DNA of 64,000 nucleotides, taken from assembly GCA_003254905.1 (NCBI GenBank), contig QANU01001262.1:635373-699372 (forward strand). The letters are read 5' to 3'. The notes under the pieces were generated by a model that saw only the letters and a program-made list of their open reading frames with translations, was not told the origin of the DNA and did no database searches. Made by a program: the position numbers and the translations under genes. Numbering within the stretch: position 1 is the first letter of the stretch; every line of letters begins with the position of its first letter. The DNA is from Nissolia schottii. Its lineage: Eukaryota; Streptophyta; Magnoliopsida; Fabales; Fabaceae. Positions 12,591-25,221 of the stretch are shown in pieces.

Positions 12591-13983
12591 ATGGGCGCCT
12601 TCTTCCACTTGTCTCTGCTTCTCCTCCTTTCTTCCATTCTCTTCTTGAATCACCCTGTTACATGCGACCATGGTCAGTACTCTCCTATCTCTCTCACTCA
12701 TTTGTAAATCATCATGCTGTTAGAGCGAGCGTGCGTGCGTGCGTGCGTGATTAATGTTTCTCTCAATAATGAGTTACAATCTGCTGAACAAATTGACATC
12801 AGCTTCACCAAATCCATCTTTCCTTTATTTACTCTCTCCTTTTCCCCCTTCTTCGCGTGCTTTTTGGCATTTGAGTTTCTCAGTAGCCCAATGTGAGCTA
12901 GATCTGATTCGGGGAGAGATTGATCTGGCATTTGCCGATACTTTAGGGGGGGCACTTTTGGTGTTGATCTTGAACATTGACTTGAGTGCTCAACTAACAA
13001 ATTTGAATTTCTTAATGGACCGCAAATTAAGACAACTGCCGGTTGACCATTGATGAGTGCCCTAATATATCCATCCGTGTTGCTAAAAATGTTTTGATCT
13101 GTTTTTTCATTAATCTCGTCAATCAAATCATTTAAAGCTTGCCATATGCTGAGATCACGGATTGATTCACATTCCGCGACAAGATCAGATTCTATTGGAA
13201 TTGATTTGAAAATTAAGCAACTCTAGAGTTGTGATTCACTCAAATTTCAATGCAACTTATCTGAGGGGAATTTATTTATGGATCGCAATATGTATTGATC
13301 TGCCGCTGTCTACCATTTTCTGCTTTCCAAGTGAATGTGTGTATACAGTAATAATTGGAATAATAAAGAGTTATTTAACACATTTATGTTTCATCAAAGT
13401 CCCTAGAGCCAGACATTCAGAAACATGCTATATATGTTGACACTTTGAGACTCTACTTACCTCAGTATCCCCTGCAGGTGAGGAAGAGGAGCTTTATCAG
13501 GAGATCAACAAGTACCGCGAGTCATTGAACTTGACAACTCTAACAACGAACGACAATGCAAATTGCCTCGCGAGCGAAATGGCTGACCAGTTCAAGGATC
13601 AGCCTTGTACAAACACCACAGGTGCTAACACTGTACCAGGCACCGAGCGCCAGTTCTCCAACTATCCAGACATTCTAAGCAAATGCCACTTGAATGTTTC
13701 CAACACAAGGGATGGATCCGTTCTGCCGGCTTGTGTTCCCGGCCTGGTCCCGAGCCTTGTCCTCGATAATTTCACTAAATCTCTCTACTCCGGTGATCTC
13801 AACGACTCCAAGTATACAAGCATTGGCATCGGTTCGCAAGATGACTGGATTGTGGTCGTGCTTACCACTAACACTTCTGAAGGAAGCTTTGTTCCTGGGA
13901 CAGACAGTGGTGCAAATTTGATTTCCAAAATTGGATTGATTCACCTCTCAATGCTCTTGTTAATTGGTAGCTTTTTCTTGTGA
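12591..13983 (+). CDS. GPI-anchored secreted protein, At5g19230/At5g19250 type
   Basis: Two exons, 12591-12672 and 13478-13983, make 195 residues. The first exon encodes a signal peptide (a leucine-rich core, then PVTC at about 22-25). The mature part starts with an acidic EEEELYQEINKYRESL segment, has four spaced cysteines (NCLAS, QPC, KCHL, PAC) and several N-x-S/T sites. The C-terminus is a hydrophobic tail ending in LLLIGSFFL after a small-residue stretch (GTDSGAN), the layout of a GPI attachment signal. It should sit on the outer face of the plasma membrane. The family is plant-specific and its biochemical role is unclear. Exon 2 joins in phase (GAC CAT G|GT GAG). I see no defect. Confidence 0.88.
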
Positions 13984-16900
13984 TGAATTGGAGGACATCA
14001 TTTTACTCAGTCAGGCTATATGCCATTCTACCACCATAACATAAAGGTCTTACTAATCTGTGTCAGGGTAAAAATGAAAATAATGAAGATAAGTGCTTTT
14101 CATTTCAGTGTTGAGTGTTTGTAGAATGCTAGAGTAGAGGGAATAGAAGAAAATGCATTTATCCTCAAAGGTTGTTATCTTAATGTTATCATTATCATAC
14201 ACATTTCTTTTCTTTTTTTTATTTATTTGAAGGATTTACATTTGCCAAATGAGAATAGGAGGCAATGAATTGTACCATTTATTATGGAAACTCACGAGTA
14301 CTACTAAAATTTCAAAATGGAAATTCTGTAGCTTATTTGATTTTGAGGTTGTTGCTCTTCAATGCCGCAGTACAAAAACATCCGATATTTAAGTTTGAAG
14401 GTGGGTAAAACTGACAAAAAAAAAAAAAGACAGCACCAGCACAATGGTTAACATTCATTTTGTTTAATTGTAACGCCTCTGTTCCTCTTGAATCTGTAAT
14501 GAGCTGCATGCCTCTATATTCCTCTCTTGCGAGTAAAATCCTCCTCACTTTGGCAGTGATAATTTCATTATGCCTTGAGTAATGTTCCTTTTTTATTTTG
14601 GGTCATGTTCTTAACTAAAAACATCATAGCACTCATGATAACTCAGTCCATGTCCATGATCGTCTTCCTCTTATTGAAAATTAAGCCCACTTCGGTCGTT
14701 CGAGACTTTATTTTCTTGATTGATAGACTTTCCCTTTCCTAATTGGGCTTGGCACCAAGAGAAATTGAGTCCACTAAAGCTCACAGCTTGAGGATTGAAA
14801 ATCGGAATAATGAATTTCAAGTGGGCTAAGATGAAGAAAGGCTAACGTCCCGTGCTATGTTTGTCGGCAGAAAGATTGATCTTATAAGTGGAAAATTTCA
14901 ATCGAAGTACTGTCGTAAAAGATGGGGCAATTGTTTTCAATGGTTTGCTAAATTTTCCACTTGGGGTGTCTTTGATACGGGGTAAACCCTAGGCTGGTTA
15001 TTTGTCCATTGAATATTATCTGATATGTGTCACGCATACAACTAAAGTCTACAATATAGCAGTTACTCTTGCATTTAATTAAACAAAAGGACTTCTGTTC
15101 TTTCTCTGTTCTTTGTATTGACATTCGGATTTTATTATTTGTGAGACCGACTAATCCAACTCAGGATACTGTGATTATCCCTCTTAAAAGAATCTTAGTT
15201 CAAATCATAGGACGAAAAAAAGTCTTCCTACTATCTTAATTATAAAAAATAAAAAAAAAAGTAAACCTTAGGCTTAGAGAATGCAATGCCATGACATAGG
15301 CCTATCTTTACTTACATATTGAAAAGGATACACCAATTTAGAATGAAACATGTAAGAAGAGATAGATTCAGTTACTAATTTATGTGGTACGTGTAATTTG
15401 GTTCTCCAAAATCGTGGCTGCCTCGAGAGGAACATGTCAATTTTGACAAGTCAAATATATTTACCGTTCATTACTAAACCAAACACTTCAAAATACGAGA
15501 ATGTCATTCAATTTAAATTCAAATGATTGACTTTGAATGGAATCGGCTGAAGGCCCTGTTAATTAGCTGCATTCTATGCATTTTGAATAGTTAGGTCTCA
15601 TAACGTATACCAAACTGTTTCAATCAGAAATAAGAGAGAAACCTTAATTTATTCTGCCCCTTTGATTCTAGTTGTTTTCAATTTCATAAAACTTGAGAAT
15701 CCCCTGTATATTTTCTTTGAAAGTAATATATTTCTAACTATCAAATACTGCCCGAGATTATAAGAAAGAGAAATTCTTAACAGAATAAAAAAAGAACGCG
15801 TGTTCCAAGAACACTTAGATTTTTTACCTAGATTTTTGCATTAGATAATTATTAATGTAGGTAACGAAAGGAGGAAGGTGCCGTTTGGAATTGCCACATG
15901 TTACCTGCGGTATCACCTTTGTTTGTCCACGTGCTTCCAAAAATAAGCACAACCAAGACAATTGGACCCTGCTTGCCATGATTTTCCCTCAAAAGATATC
16001 ATGAAAATAAAATCCACATTAATTCTTTTTGTTCCCCACAGTTAATCACGGCGATCAATTTGGATCTTCCGCACACTCTTTTTCAAATTAGTGTTTTGGT
16101 CAAAAGAACAACAAAAGCTGCTCTTTTATTTTCCTGATATCCTTTTAATCACACAGTGTTGATCAAAGTTTTCAGGAGGACCCCTGAACAATGAAAGAAC
16201 GTGATGGAAAAGGGAAAAGAAAAATTATTTGTGAACGAGGGCTGAATTTTGAATTATAGTAAAGGACTGAAGTGAATGATAAGATGTTTGTGCTGGGTGA
16301 GGTGGACGCGTCTTGTCATAAAGAAATTAGAAAAGAAAAAAAAAAACACCCTCTTGACGTGAAACACCTAGATTATGAGGCGATATCGAAAAGATGCATG
16401 AAAATATCATTTCAGAGAAATCGGCATGAAAGAAGATGAAAAAGTTGTCGTGTGCTGTGGTTGACTAGAAGAACAAAAAGCTTGGGCTGTCAATTCTAAA
16501 AGGTTCACCCCACCTTTCACTGGTTTCACCGCCAGTTAAATTCATAACAAATGAGATGATTCATATTCATAAATTTTTTTTTTTTTACGAATCGAATCGA
16601 AGCGGTAAGAATTAAATTTCAGTGCACCGTGCTGTCTCGTACAAGGAGAAAAATTAATAAATCAATATTATTGCATAAGTTAAAAACTTTAATTTCTTGG
16701 CCATTTTGTAACATCCCTAAAAGGAACCGAGAGCTAAGTTTCTCATCCTGTCAAACAAAAAAAAAGACATATCGAGGCCAATCATCTCAAAATCTTGTGA
16801 ATATGGTCTAAAGCTACATATAGGGGACCAATATTTTTGAACAACACATAATGCTAAGAAAGGAAAAAAGAAATAATAATAGATTGTCAATCGTGCCTCC

Positions 16901-18340
16901 AAATTCAGAAGAATGTGTCATGATTCTCATGAATATACTCTCTTATGTGTATATGTCATAGGTTACTTAGTTGTCATCTCTGCCTCCCACCTCCTTGCAT
17001 GGCCAAAATAAATAAAAAAAATCTGTTTCGCTATTGAAAATCGCATTTTACTACTCTATATGTCGTCATACGCATCCCAGTTCTTCCAAGACAAGCAGTT
17101 ATAGAATGGTACCTCTGCGCTTGTTTTGTCCTTTCTTTAATTTTATGATTACAACGACTTAAGTATCTCTTTTTCTTTCTGGTGGATTACAAATGACATA
17201 GCAATTAGTTATTCTAGTGGATTACAAAATGTATATGTTATTTTGAAATATCTCGTTTGGACAAATATGAGATATTGCAGATTTGAGTGGTACCTACAAG
17301 CTACCATGACGCTCAAGTTAGTGTATATATGAAATGTGTGATAATATGATAGAATCTAGTTACTTCAAGTTGTCTGTATTCTATTTGTACTCAAGAATTA
17401 GAACCTTGTCGTTGGTCGAATAGTAACGCATATATTCTCATCAAAAGCTTATGTTGGGTCGATTATGCCATATAAGCTATGATAGTCTTTTTATTGCGTT
17501 TTAATACTATCTTAATTACAACACGTGTTAAATTTGTATGCTTAGGCTCCTTGGTGGGCTGAGATATTTATATTACCTTGTAGGAGGTCCGTATAATTGA
17601 GTGATTAGATTGACCCACAAGATTAGGTTATCACTTTTGTAGACTAGTAATTTGGGCTTCGATAATCTCATATTTTTCAATGCTCCTAAAATTGAAATAT
17701 AAATTAAAGGAAGAGAGAGGGGGGGGGGGTGGAAAAAGAAAAGGAGAGAAGGTGGTCCATTTGGATGTGCGTGGAGGCATCAAAATCACGCACATAAATA
17801 GAAGAAGATTTGAGAGTACAATTCTCAATCTACAAAAAAAAGTACGAAGGGATTTGTATTGGTGGTAACCAAGGCTCTATAATGATAGCGAAACCAATGA
17901 AGGCAGGGTATGCATATAAGGCGTGCGTGTAACTTTTCCCTTAAACAAGAGAATAGGCTTAATAGGTGGTAATATTGGCATGGCAATGCATGCACCATCA
18001 CACTCATATCGCTGAATTAATGCTTATCCATTTCGGTAGTGCAGGACAGAGAGAGGCCTCCTTGGCCTCATTATATTTTAGCCAAACAAACTCAGAGAGG
18101 ATATATCTAACCCTTTTCCTTTTGAAGCAAACCTTTTTCTTTTGGTACTTTGGATTTGGAACACAGCAGTAACAATCAATTTATGACAGGGAAAATGATT
18201 GTCATGTACATTATTTTTCTTACATTCATTTGCAACTCATTTATATGAAAATAATAATTAGAAAATGGAAGGCTCAAGAGAAATTAAAATGAGATTCAAA
18301 AGTTGATAATCAAAACTTGAAAATAAGTAATTTTGTATTG
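13984..18340. other. Gene-free stretch
   Basis: It includes the 3' UTR of the GPI-protein gene. Remaining sequence is AT-rich, with a G run near 17713. No gene, RNA or bordered repeat was recognised. Short open frames look random. Confidence 0.4.
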
Positions 18341-18627
18341 GGTTAATACTCTATTTGATCCCTGGACTTTTCATTTGTGTCTTAGTTGGTTCCTCAACTT
18401 AAAAAAGTGATAAGTTAATCTCACTTTGCAAACATTGGATTCGTTAGTCCTTATCTAGGGTCCCAAGAAAAAATAGTTAGATTGTTCAGGAACTACTTGG
18501 AAAAATAATAATACTATGAATGTTCAGAAATTACTTAGGACAACCAGGGATAACCTGTTACTTTTTTAAGTTGATGGCCTAACTAGGACAATAGTATAAA
18601 ATTTATAGACCAAATAGGGTATTAACC
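18341..18627. repeat. MITE-like inverted repeat
   Basis: It opens ggttaatactctatttgatc and closes with the complement of ggttaatacc ctatttggtc. The inner phrases about liquid-like runs of tccctgga/ tcctcaactt are also mirrored on the right arm (aagttgatggcctaactagg). About 287 bp. No convincing target duplication was found. An AT microsatellite follows directly. Confidence 0.65.

Positions 18628-18631
<4 letters not shown>

Positions 18632-18669
<38 letters not shown>
18632..18669. repeat. (AT)n microsatellite
   Basis: An uninterrupted AT dinucleotide run of about 19 units, adjoining the MITE-like element at 18341-18627. Confidence 0.9.
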
Positions 18670-18672
<3 letters not shown>

Positions 18673-21155
18673 GAAAGAGGTATAATTGTCCAAAAAATAT
18701 TACTAAAATGTAGTTATTTAAGTTTAGCCACTTTATTAGTAGTAAAAAGTTGTAAAGATAATAATGAGAGCAAAAATATAATTTGTATAAAAAAAAATTG
18801 ACAGTTGTGTATACTCACATAAAGAAACAAACATTTAAAATAGGGAATAAAACATTACAAAACAAATAAATAAATATTGTTATTAAGCATTTATGCATGC
18901 ATGGATACACATGTATTTAATATTTGCTCATTTATGTTTTTGATAATGATTGTTTCTATGTTTAATTTGTGTATACACAAACACACATGTGTTTAATATT
19001 TATTCGTTTATATGTATGATAATATTTGTTTATATATTTTGTAATATTTATTTCTTTGTTTTGTAATATTTGTTTTATTGAATGGTATATACACAATATC
19101 AATTTTTGTACTGTAAAAATAGTGGGAGCATAACGAGAGAGAGAGAGAGAGAGACGGAGAATGTGTATGTAGATGCATATTTCGATTGTTTCTAAAGATT
19201 AAAAAAAAGTTATGAGAATAAGGTTAGAAAGTGGACGTTAAATTACATCACTCTTATGATAATTTACTAATTTGTATCATAATTGAGTAAAATATTTGTT
19301 TTAAAGATAGAGTTGCTTCAGTAATTTCAAACGCCGTGAAGTTTGGAGAATCGAATATCTAATGGTAACCTTTTTAGATAAAACAAACGTTTAAATCACT
19401 CCAAAGAGAAAGGGAAGTCAAAGTACAATAGCAAGACAAAACAAACACAAAAATCAACTAAATAAGCTAAGAAATACCCCCTAAGTTATGATAATCATAA
19501 GATAAATTTTAATTGTACATTTTTACAATTAAGTTGGTCTTACTCAACCCAAAATTTTCTTTAAGGAGCTATCCCCCAAGTGATTATAAAAATTATCTCA
19601 ATCCTGTTCCAAACAATGTGTTCTTTAATAATTTGTGTAAATTAATATCACCATGAACACACAACGTTTTCCAATGGTATAGGTCGCATGTGTGGGGTTT
19701 TCATCACTTTCCAATTTGTGAAACACTATAGTATATAAATTCATGAAGGACTTTATATTATCCAGAGAGCCAATTAACGATTGAATTAGTTGACTTCTCA
19801 AAAATTGTCCCCTTTGGGTGGGTGCTGTGTGCTTGTGTCTAAGATTGGGTGGATATATTTATGTGGTGTCTGGTGACATGGTGGGGTCTAAAGGCTCCCA
19901 AATAAACTAAAGAGGGTGATGGAATTGGAATGCCTTTGTGACAAAGGTTGCTCCTTTTGTTGGTGACGTTATGGAAAGTTAGGCCCACCAATAATAATTG
20001 GGGAAAGATCTCTTCTTTGCAATATACTATATTGCTCAATATTCTTTCTACTCGTTTCCAAGAAATTATCGAAGCATAAGCCATTTTCAGTTAAATTTAT
20101 TGATAGACTCATGGTTTGTTGTTCAATATATAACACTTCAATTTTCTCATTATAAAAATTGACAATTGAAGTATATGCATTTGCCACTCAAAAGTTCCTA
20201 ACATTACACACTGAATTGTCCATTTGCTGGAAAGCTCATCATACATCCATGCAATCTGACCAAACTAAGCAACGAGAAGGGAGAGGGGGGTTGGAATTAA
20301 AAAAGCAAATAAATAAAAATGTGCAAATACCTCCAAAAATGGTATTGGTTAAATTAATAGTTTGAACAAGTTGCCTATGAAATGTTTTTTCTTTCTTTTC
20401 AATAATCTTTTTTAAGTGTCCAGTCTGTGTTAATTCACAATTGGCTTTCCAAAGCTTTGTGGTAGAAAAGAAAGAAAGTTTTTATTTTTGTTCCCAACAA
20501 ACAAAAGCGAAAAGCTTTCCAAAGCTTAACAAACAAGAAAACCAGATACTTTCTTTAGTTTTTGATAAAATAAAATGTGAGGACTCTTGGAAAAGGAAGG
20601 GAAAAAAAAAGAAACATGTCTCGCGCTAAACATGTAGTGTCTTGTGTGAAATGATGTTCACAGAAATTTATCTTGCGCAAGATGAATTGTGTCTCACGCG
20701 ACACATGTGTTGGCCGTACTGCAGCGGCGCTAGAATTAGCCCACATCAGTAGTAGCAATAAAAGGTCGCGAGTGTTTAGACTTGCTAATTCACTCAAGAG
20801 CTTGAGAGGTCCCACTTTTGTGGGACTTTTTTGCTCTAGTTACTTTTATTTTTTTTTCTTCCTCCACGTAAGGTGTTAGTAGCTAGCGGTCAGCCATTTT
20901 CAGATGAATGGTTTTCTTCACGGTCTATTTTAGACCATGTATTATTTTTTAAAGTTATATATTTTTCTAAAATTATTTTATTTATGCATATTTTATGAAA
21001 TCTTAGAGGTAGAACTTAGTATTTTATTTTATATATTTATGAACATAATTATTATTAAGAATTCTTTTATTTAATTAGTTATTTCCTTATCATTATTTAT
21101 TTAGAAACTCCTTATTTATGAAGTAGATATTTACGAAGATATTTAAGTTGTCAAT
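18670..21155. other. Gene-free stretch
   Basis: AT-rich DNA with a short (GA)n run near 19134-19155. The part at 20610-20830 is richer in GC and has repeated ctcgcg/cttgcg phrases. No frame resembling a known protein was recognised. Confidence 0.35.
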
Positions 21156-22134
21156 TGTGACGCATCTTTTTTACTTGTGAACCTCCCTAAATATGAAATC
21201 TTAGTCTACTTATATTTTTTCAAGATAAAACATTTAATAATATTAAGTCATATTTGCTATCAGTATCAGTTAAAGGATTATGTTATGATGATCATGTTAT
21301 GTTATGAGTATTTAAATTGTTTTCATGGGAGTTATATCTATGATGGAACTGTAAGTCGGCGACAGTCTATGTTGACCCCAGTATACCTTGTACGATCATA
21401 AAGTAGAATAGGATTATGTATATTTTAGGTAACACAGTAAAGCTCGGACATTGCAATCTGTGATGCCCGGTATCATATATAATGTATCATGTCATGTAGA
21501 TTAGGACAAGACCGTAAAACTCGGACATTTCAGGAACAACTAAATCGTAATGCTCGGAACGTCTATCTAGAGAACTCTCAACTAAATATAATTATGCCTT
21601 CAAATGCTTTATGTACTATTTATTATTATAGAAATGTTTATGTTTGTTATATATTATGTATTGCATCTATATGTCATGTTTTCGAAATGTCCCATGTCTG
21701 CACGGCCATTCGTTGAGACTCTTCCCAGAATTCCCATCCCTCAACCTCCCCCTCTAGTTAAAAGTTATGAAGCAGAGTAGTGCATTGAGTTTATGGTTAG
21801 TACAAGGACGTCAGAATCTAAGAGTCAGTAGTTCACCTTAAGGTGAAACTACCTATAAGAATTATTAGTCTTATTTTTATTTTGTAATTGAATCATGTCA
21901 AAAGTGCTCCATTTGTATACAGACAGAATCTTCAGACCAGTCGTGTATTTTATCATGTATATTTATGTTTATTGTAAGAGATTTTATGTTTATTCAGAAA
22001 ATGAAAGCTTTATTTGTTTTTAATTAAAGTTAAAGTGCATGTTTTTTTTAAAAAACGTTCTTAAGAGGCATTCGTAAGGAAACTAGTCCCTTGCTAATCC
22101 CTTGCATGTCGATAACGATTTTTGAGTCGTTACA
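21156..22134 (+). mobile_element. Possible old solo LTR, Ty3/gypsy-like (fossil)
   Basis: The right end reads ttttgagtcgttaca, the typical closing of a common class of plant Ty3/gypsy LTRs, whose opening is the mirror tgtaacgactc. A degenerate tgtgacgcatc at 21156 is a possible opening. No internal domain or partner LTR is visible. It is broken and old; the left border is uncertain. Confidence 0.3.
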
Positions 22135-22229
22135 TAAAACTTGTCATACAACTTAATTATTTCAATTTAGAAATTCTACGAGTGTTAAAAAATATATATG
22201 TAAGATATATATAAAATCTAAAATAATAA

Positions 22230-22690
22230 ATAAAATAATAATGATAATGATTACGAGCAATTCGGATGAATTGAGATAGCTCGCAACATTACCTAGTGCA
22301 AGCCACAAGAATTTTTGAATTGGTGTCACACGGTGGCCCGATCAATGCTCTGGCATGGGTAGCACTTGGAAAAGACACTCTAACACCCAAGTTAGTGTGT
22401 GAGTGATATGGAGTGAGTGGGTATGAGACCTACCTTGTAGAGTAGCAAGAGCCACTATTTTATAGTCTAAGTGTGGGCTATTAAGATTCTATAACGCTCA
22501 TAAGCTTTTATGGGGATTTATGTTGGTTCCATAATTCTCCAAAGCTTTTATGATGACTTATGTCAGATTTTGTAACGCTCATAACGTTTACAAGTCATTA
22601 AGTTAGAAAAAAACGTAATCTGAGTGTCTTAATCGCGTTATCTCGTCATTTATGTCGGGTCTAAATTCTTGTCAAATTTTCCCACAACAA
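22230..22690. repeat. Unclassified dispersed repeat, copy 1
   Basis: It matches the interrupted copy at 23515-27825 through several landmarks: gagatagctcgcaac, gcaagccacaagaa, gagtagcaag, and the closing cttgtcaaatttt. There is no coding capacity, and the family is unknown to me. Confidence 0.6.
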
Positions 22691-23628
22691 CAACAGCAAC
22701 AATAATAATATAGTACGAAGAATTATGCCGCCCATTGGAACAACTTCCCTCTTTATATACTACCTAAAATTTATACTTATTTAAATTATAATAAGTACGT
22801 ATGACTTATATGAGAACCATGAACATTTGCATTCCTTTATTTTACATGTGGCGCTATGTTCATGGATTGATACTATGCATTGTGGATTAGAGCAAATACA
22901 ATGAATTCGTGGATTGCATTGACTGGATACTTATTTTTATGCTAAAAAGATGAAACAATTTGAATATCCAAAAACTAGCAGATTTGAAGCCCCCACAAGT
23001 TAACTTTATATTATGTTTGGTTTTAATCAGTGACGCCAGAAGTTATAGAGCTTTGGCTGATATCATCATAAACCGAAATCCAATAATGTATTAAGGTGAT
23101 GATTAATGATTTTGAATATCTCTCAAAACTTGTTTAGGTTTAAACATGATGATGATGTCTTAACCAAAAAAACAAAAACATCATGATGATCTTTGTGTTC
23201 AATATACAGTAAAAGAAAACATGATACCGATAAATTAAAATAAATGTATTTATATTCATCTATTCAAAGAATGAAAATAATATTAAACTATTTAAATTTG
23301 GCAATAAATTTATAAATTTTAATTTTTATTTATATATATTAACCAGAATTGAATACGATGATTAACAAACTAGGTAATAATAATAATAAATAAATAAATT
23401 AATTAATTAATTAATGAAAGGGACATAAACAAATTAGGTAATGATTTAGGTGAGAGGGTCTTTTTTACGTGAGAGGTGAGCGTGTTAATTTTCATCTATT
23501 TGATCAAATTGTATGTGTTATGAGTAATTTGAACGAATTAAGATAGCTTGCAACTTTTACCTCGTGCAAGACACAAGAACTCTCAAGATGGTATCATATG
23601 GTGATTCGATCAATGTTCGGCGAGTAGG

Positions 23629-24074
23629 GATGTGAACAGACCAGGTCAGACCCCTAACAGACTGGGTCTGTCTCATTAGTTTTTGGCCTAGGCCTGACTT
23701 GTTAACTATCAAAAGCTATTTTTTTAGCCTAACTTGGCCTATTCGAGAGGCCTGACCTGGCCTAGAGTCTGCTGTCTATGTATATTTTTTTATTATCAAA
23801 AATCTTTTGTTTGGCCTATTACTACGACTTGTTACTGTGGCCTGTTACTATGATCTGCTACACAATTAATAACACAACATTTAATAATAATAATAATAAT
23901 CAGTCATTTTTCAATATCTAAGCTAGCCCGAAACAAATAAGATCAATAATATCTAAATATCTTCCTATATCTAAGCCCGAAACATTACCTAAATTATATT
24001 AATAAATATGATTGCATAAAATATTTAAAAAAAAGTGATATTAGTTTAGTGGTTAAGGCATTGCCTAGATATGG
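23629..24074. repeat. GGCCTGACCTGG-type dispersed repeat
   Basis: The sequence is rich in caggtcagacc, ggcctgacctggcc and similar phrases. It resembles, in reverse, the longer element at about 39894-40797, including the tagtggttaaggcattg segment with a tRNA-like look. Class unknown. Confidence 0.5.
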
Positions 24075-24681
24075 TGATTGTCTTTAGTTCTAGTCTAAGT
24101 GAAGGGACGACATCCAAGTCAATGTACAGGTGATATGAGGTGATAGTGAGCATGAGACTTACCTTGGGAGTAGCAAGTACCACTCTTTTATGGCATAAGT
24201 GTTGGGCTACTAGGATTCTGTAACTTTTATAAGTTTTATAAGGATTTATGTTGATTCTATAACGCTCATAAGTTTTCAAGTCAAATCACTACAAAAAAAT
24301 ACACTATTACCGTCTCAAAATTACCGTCGGTCCAAAACCAACAGTAATACCGTCAGAAAAATGGACAAACCCAACGGTTACCGCGTCAACGAATTAAAAC
24401 CGAGCATTTATGAGTCGATTACCGCCGGTTCTTTACGCCAACGGTAACACCGACGGTAAACCACATTACCATCTCCCACAACCGACGGTAACACATTGGA
24501 AAAAGGCGCAACAATTTCATCAACCCGCCATAAATTTTTTATTACCGTTGGTATAATACCAACGGTAAATTTCTCAGAAATATTTATTGGTCGTTTCCCA
24601 AAACGTTTAACGTTCCCATGAATCGTTTTCACTGCTTGGTTACCGTCGGCTATAGCCGGCGGTAACACATTGGCCGAATAA

Positions 24682-24689
24682 TATAAAAT
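24682..24689 (+). promoter_or_regulatory. TATA box ahead of the CACTA hairpins
   Basis: tataaaat is followed by a C-rich stretch and a TC-rich leader-like run (24715-24755), then by hairpin 1 about 85 bases later. The layout is that of a pol II unit for a non-coding hairpin RNA. Its use is inferred. Confidence 0.5.
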
Positions 24690-24838
24690 CCCCTCCCCCA
24701 CCCTCCTAAGCCTGCACAATAATAATTCTCTTCTCTCATCCATTCCCCCCTTTCTTATCGGTCGTGCGATGCTTTTGTCGTCGAGGACGTGATATATATT
24801 AGTTTAATTTGTTGGTTATCAGTTTGCCGTTGCGTAAG

Positions 24839-25010
24839 TTGAGCCATCAAATGGATACAAAGTCCAAGATAGTGGTAATTACTGGCAGTCCCGTTGAGGG
24901 AATAGTGATTATTGGCCAGCCTAATCGATGGGGTCTCATTGTCTACCACCAATTAAGCTGATGACTACCACTATCTTGGACTTTGTTATTCATTAACCGG
25001 CTCAGCTCAA
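24839..25010 (+). ncRNA. MicroRNA-like hairpin 1 inside the CACTA element
   Basis: Positions 24857-24877 and 24966-24986 are perfect reverse complements over 21 bases. Outer pairing (ttgagcc with ggctcagctcaa) extends the stem. The loop side is about 88 bases with little structure that I can see. The length of the perfect duplex equals a DCL1 product. It is related in sequence to hairpin 2. Expression and processing are not shown by sequence alone. Confidence 0.55.
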
Positions 25011-25034
25011 TGTATATATTATATATTTATTTAA

Positions 25035-25221
25035 TTAATTTTTGCCGAGCAGCTTGCTGCCGCCACGTTAATTGGGAGAGTGATAAAGACCAAGGCCAAG
25101 GTGGTGGTAATCAGGTTGGGGGCTCGTCACGTTAATATTTCCCCAACTTGACTATTACCATGTTGGTCTTGGCCTTTATTAATCGCTCAATTAAAGTGTC
25201 GCCAGGGCCGGCAAAAATTAA
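25035..25221 (+). ncRNA. MicroRNA-like hairpin 2 inside the CACTA element
   Basis: A 187-base foldback. The base is a perfect 13-bp stem (25035-25047 with 25209-25221). The upper stem pairs 25083-25121 with 25141-25179; most mismatches are G-U wobbles, and a ~19-base loop closes it. Sparse mismatches and wobbles are typical of microRNA precursors rather than fresh inverted duplications. Arms resemble those of hairpin 1 (both have aaag-ccaag followed by tggtaat). Confidence 0.55.

Noticed and set aside
12698-13126. 142-codon minus-strand frame inside the intron of the GPI-protein gene
   Set aside because: No recognisable domain or promoter; it overlaps an intron whose splice sites are well supported.
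20809-20831. Hairpin gtcccacttttgtgggac followed by a T run, like a bacterial terminator
   Set aside because: The organism is a plant with no bacterial-type transcription unit here. A 6-7 bp stem plus T run arises easily by chance.
24851-24961. 36-codon frame (MDTKSKIVV…) across hairpin 1
   Set aside because: The strong foldback and tandem relation to hairpin 2, whose frame does not match over the same length, favour an RNA role. A peptide cannot be supported.
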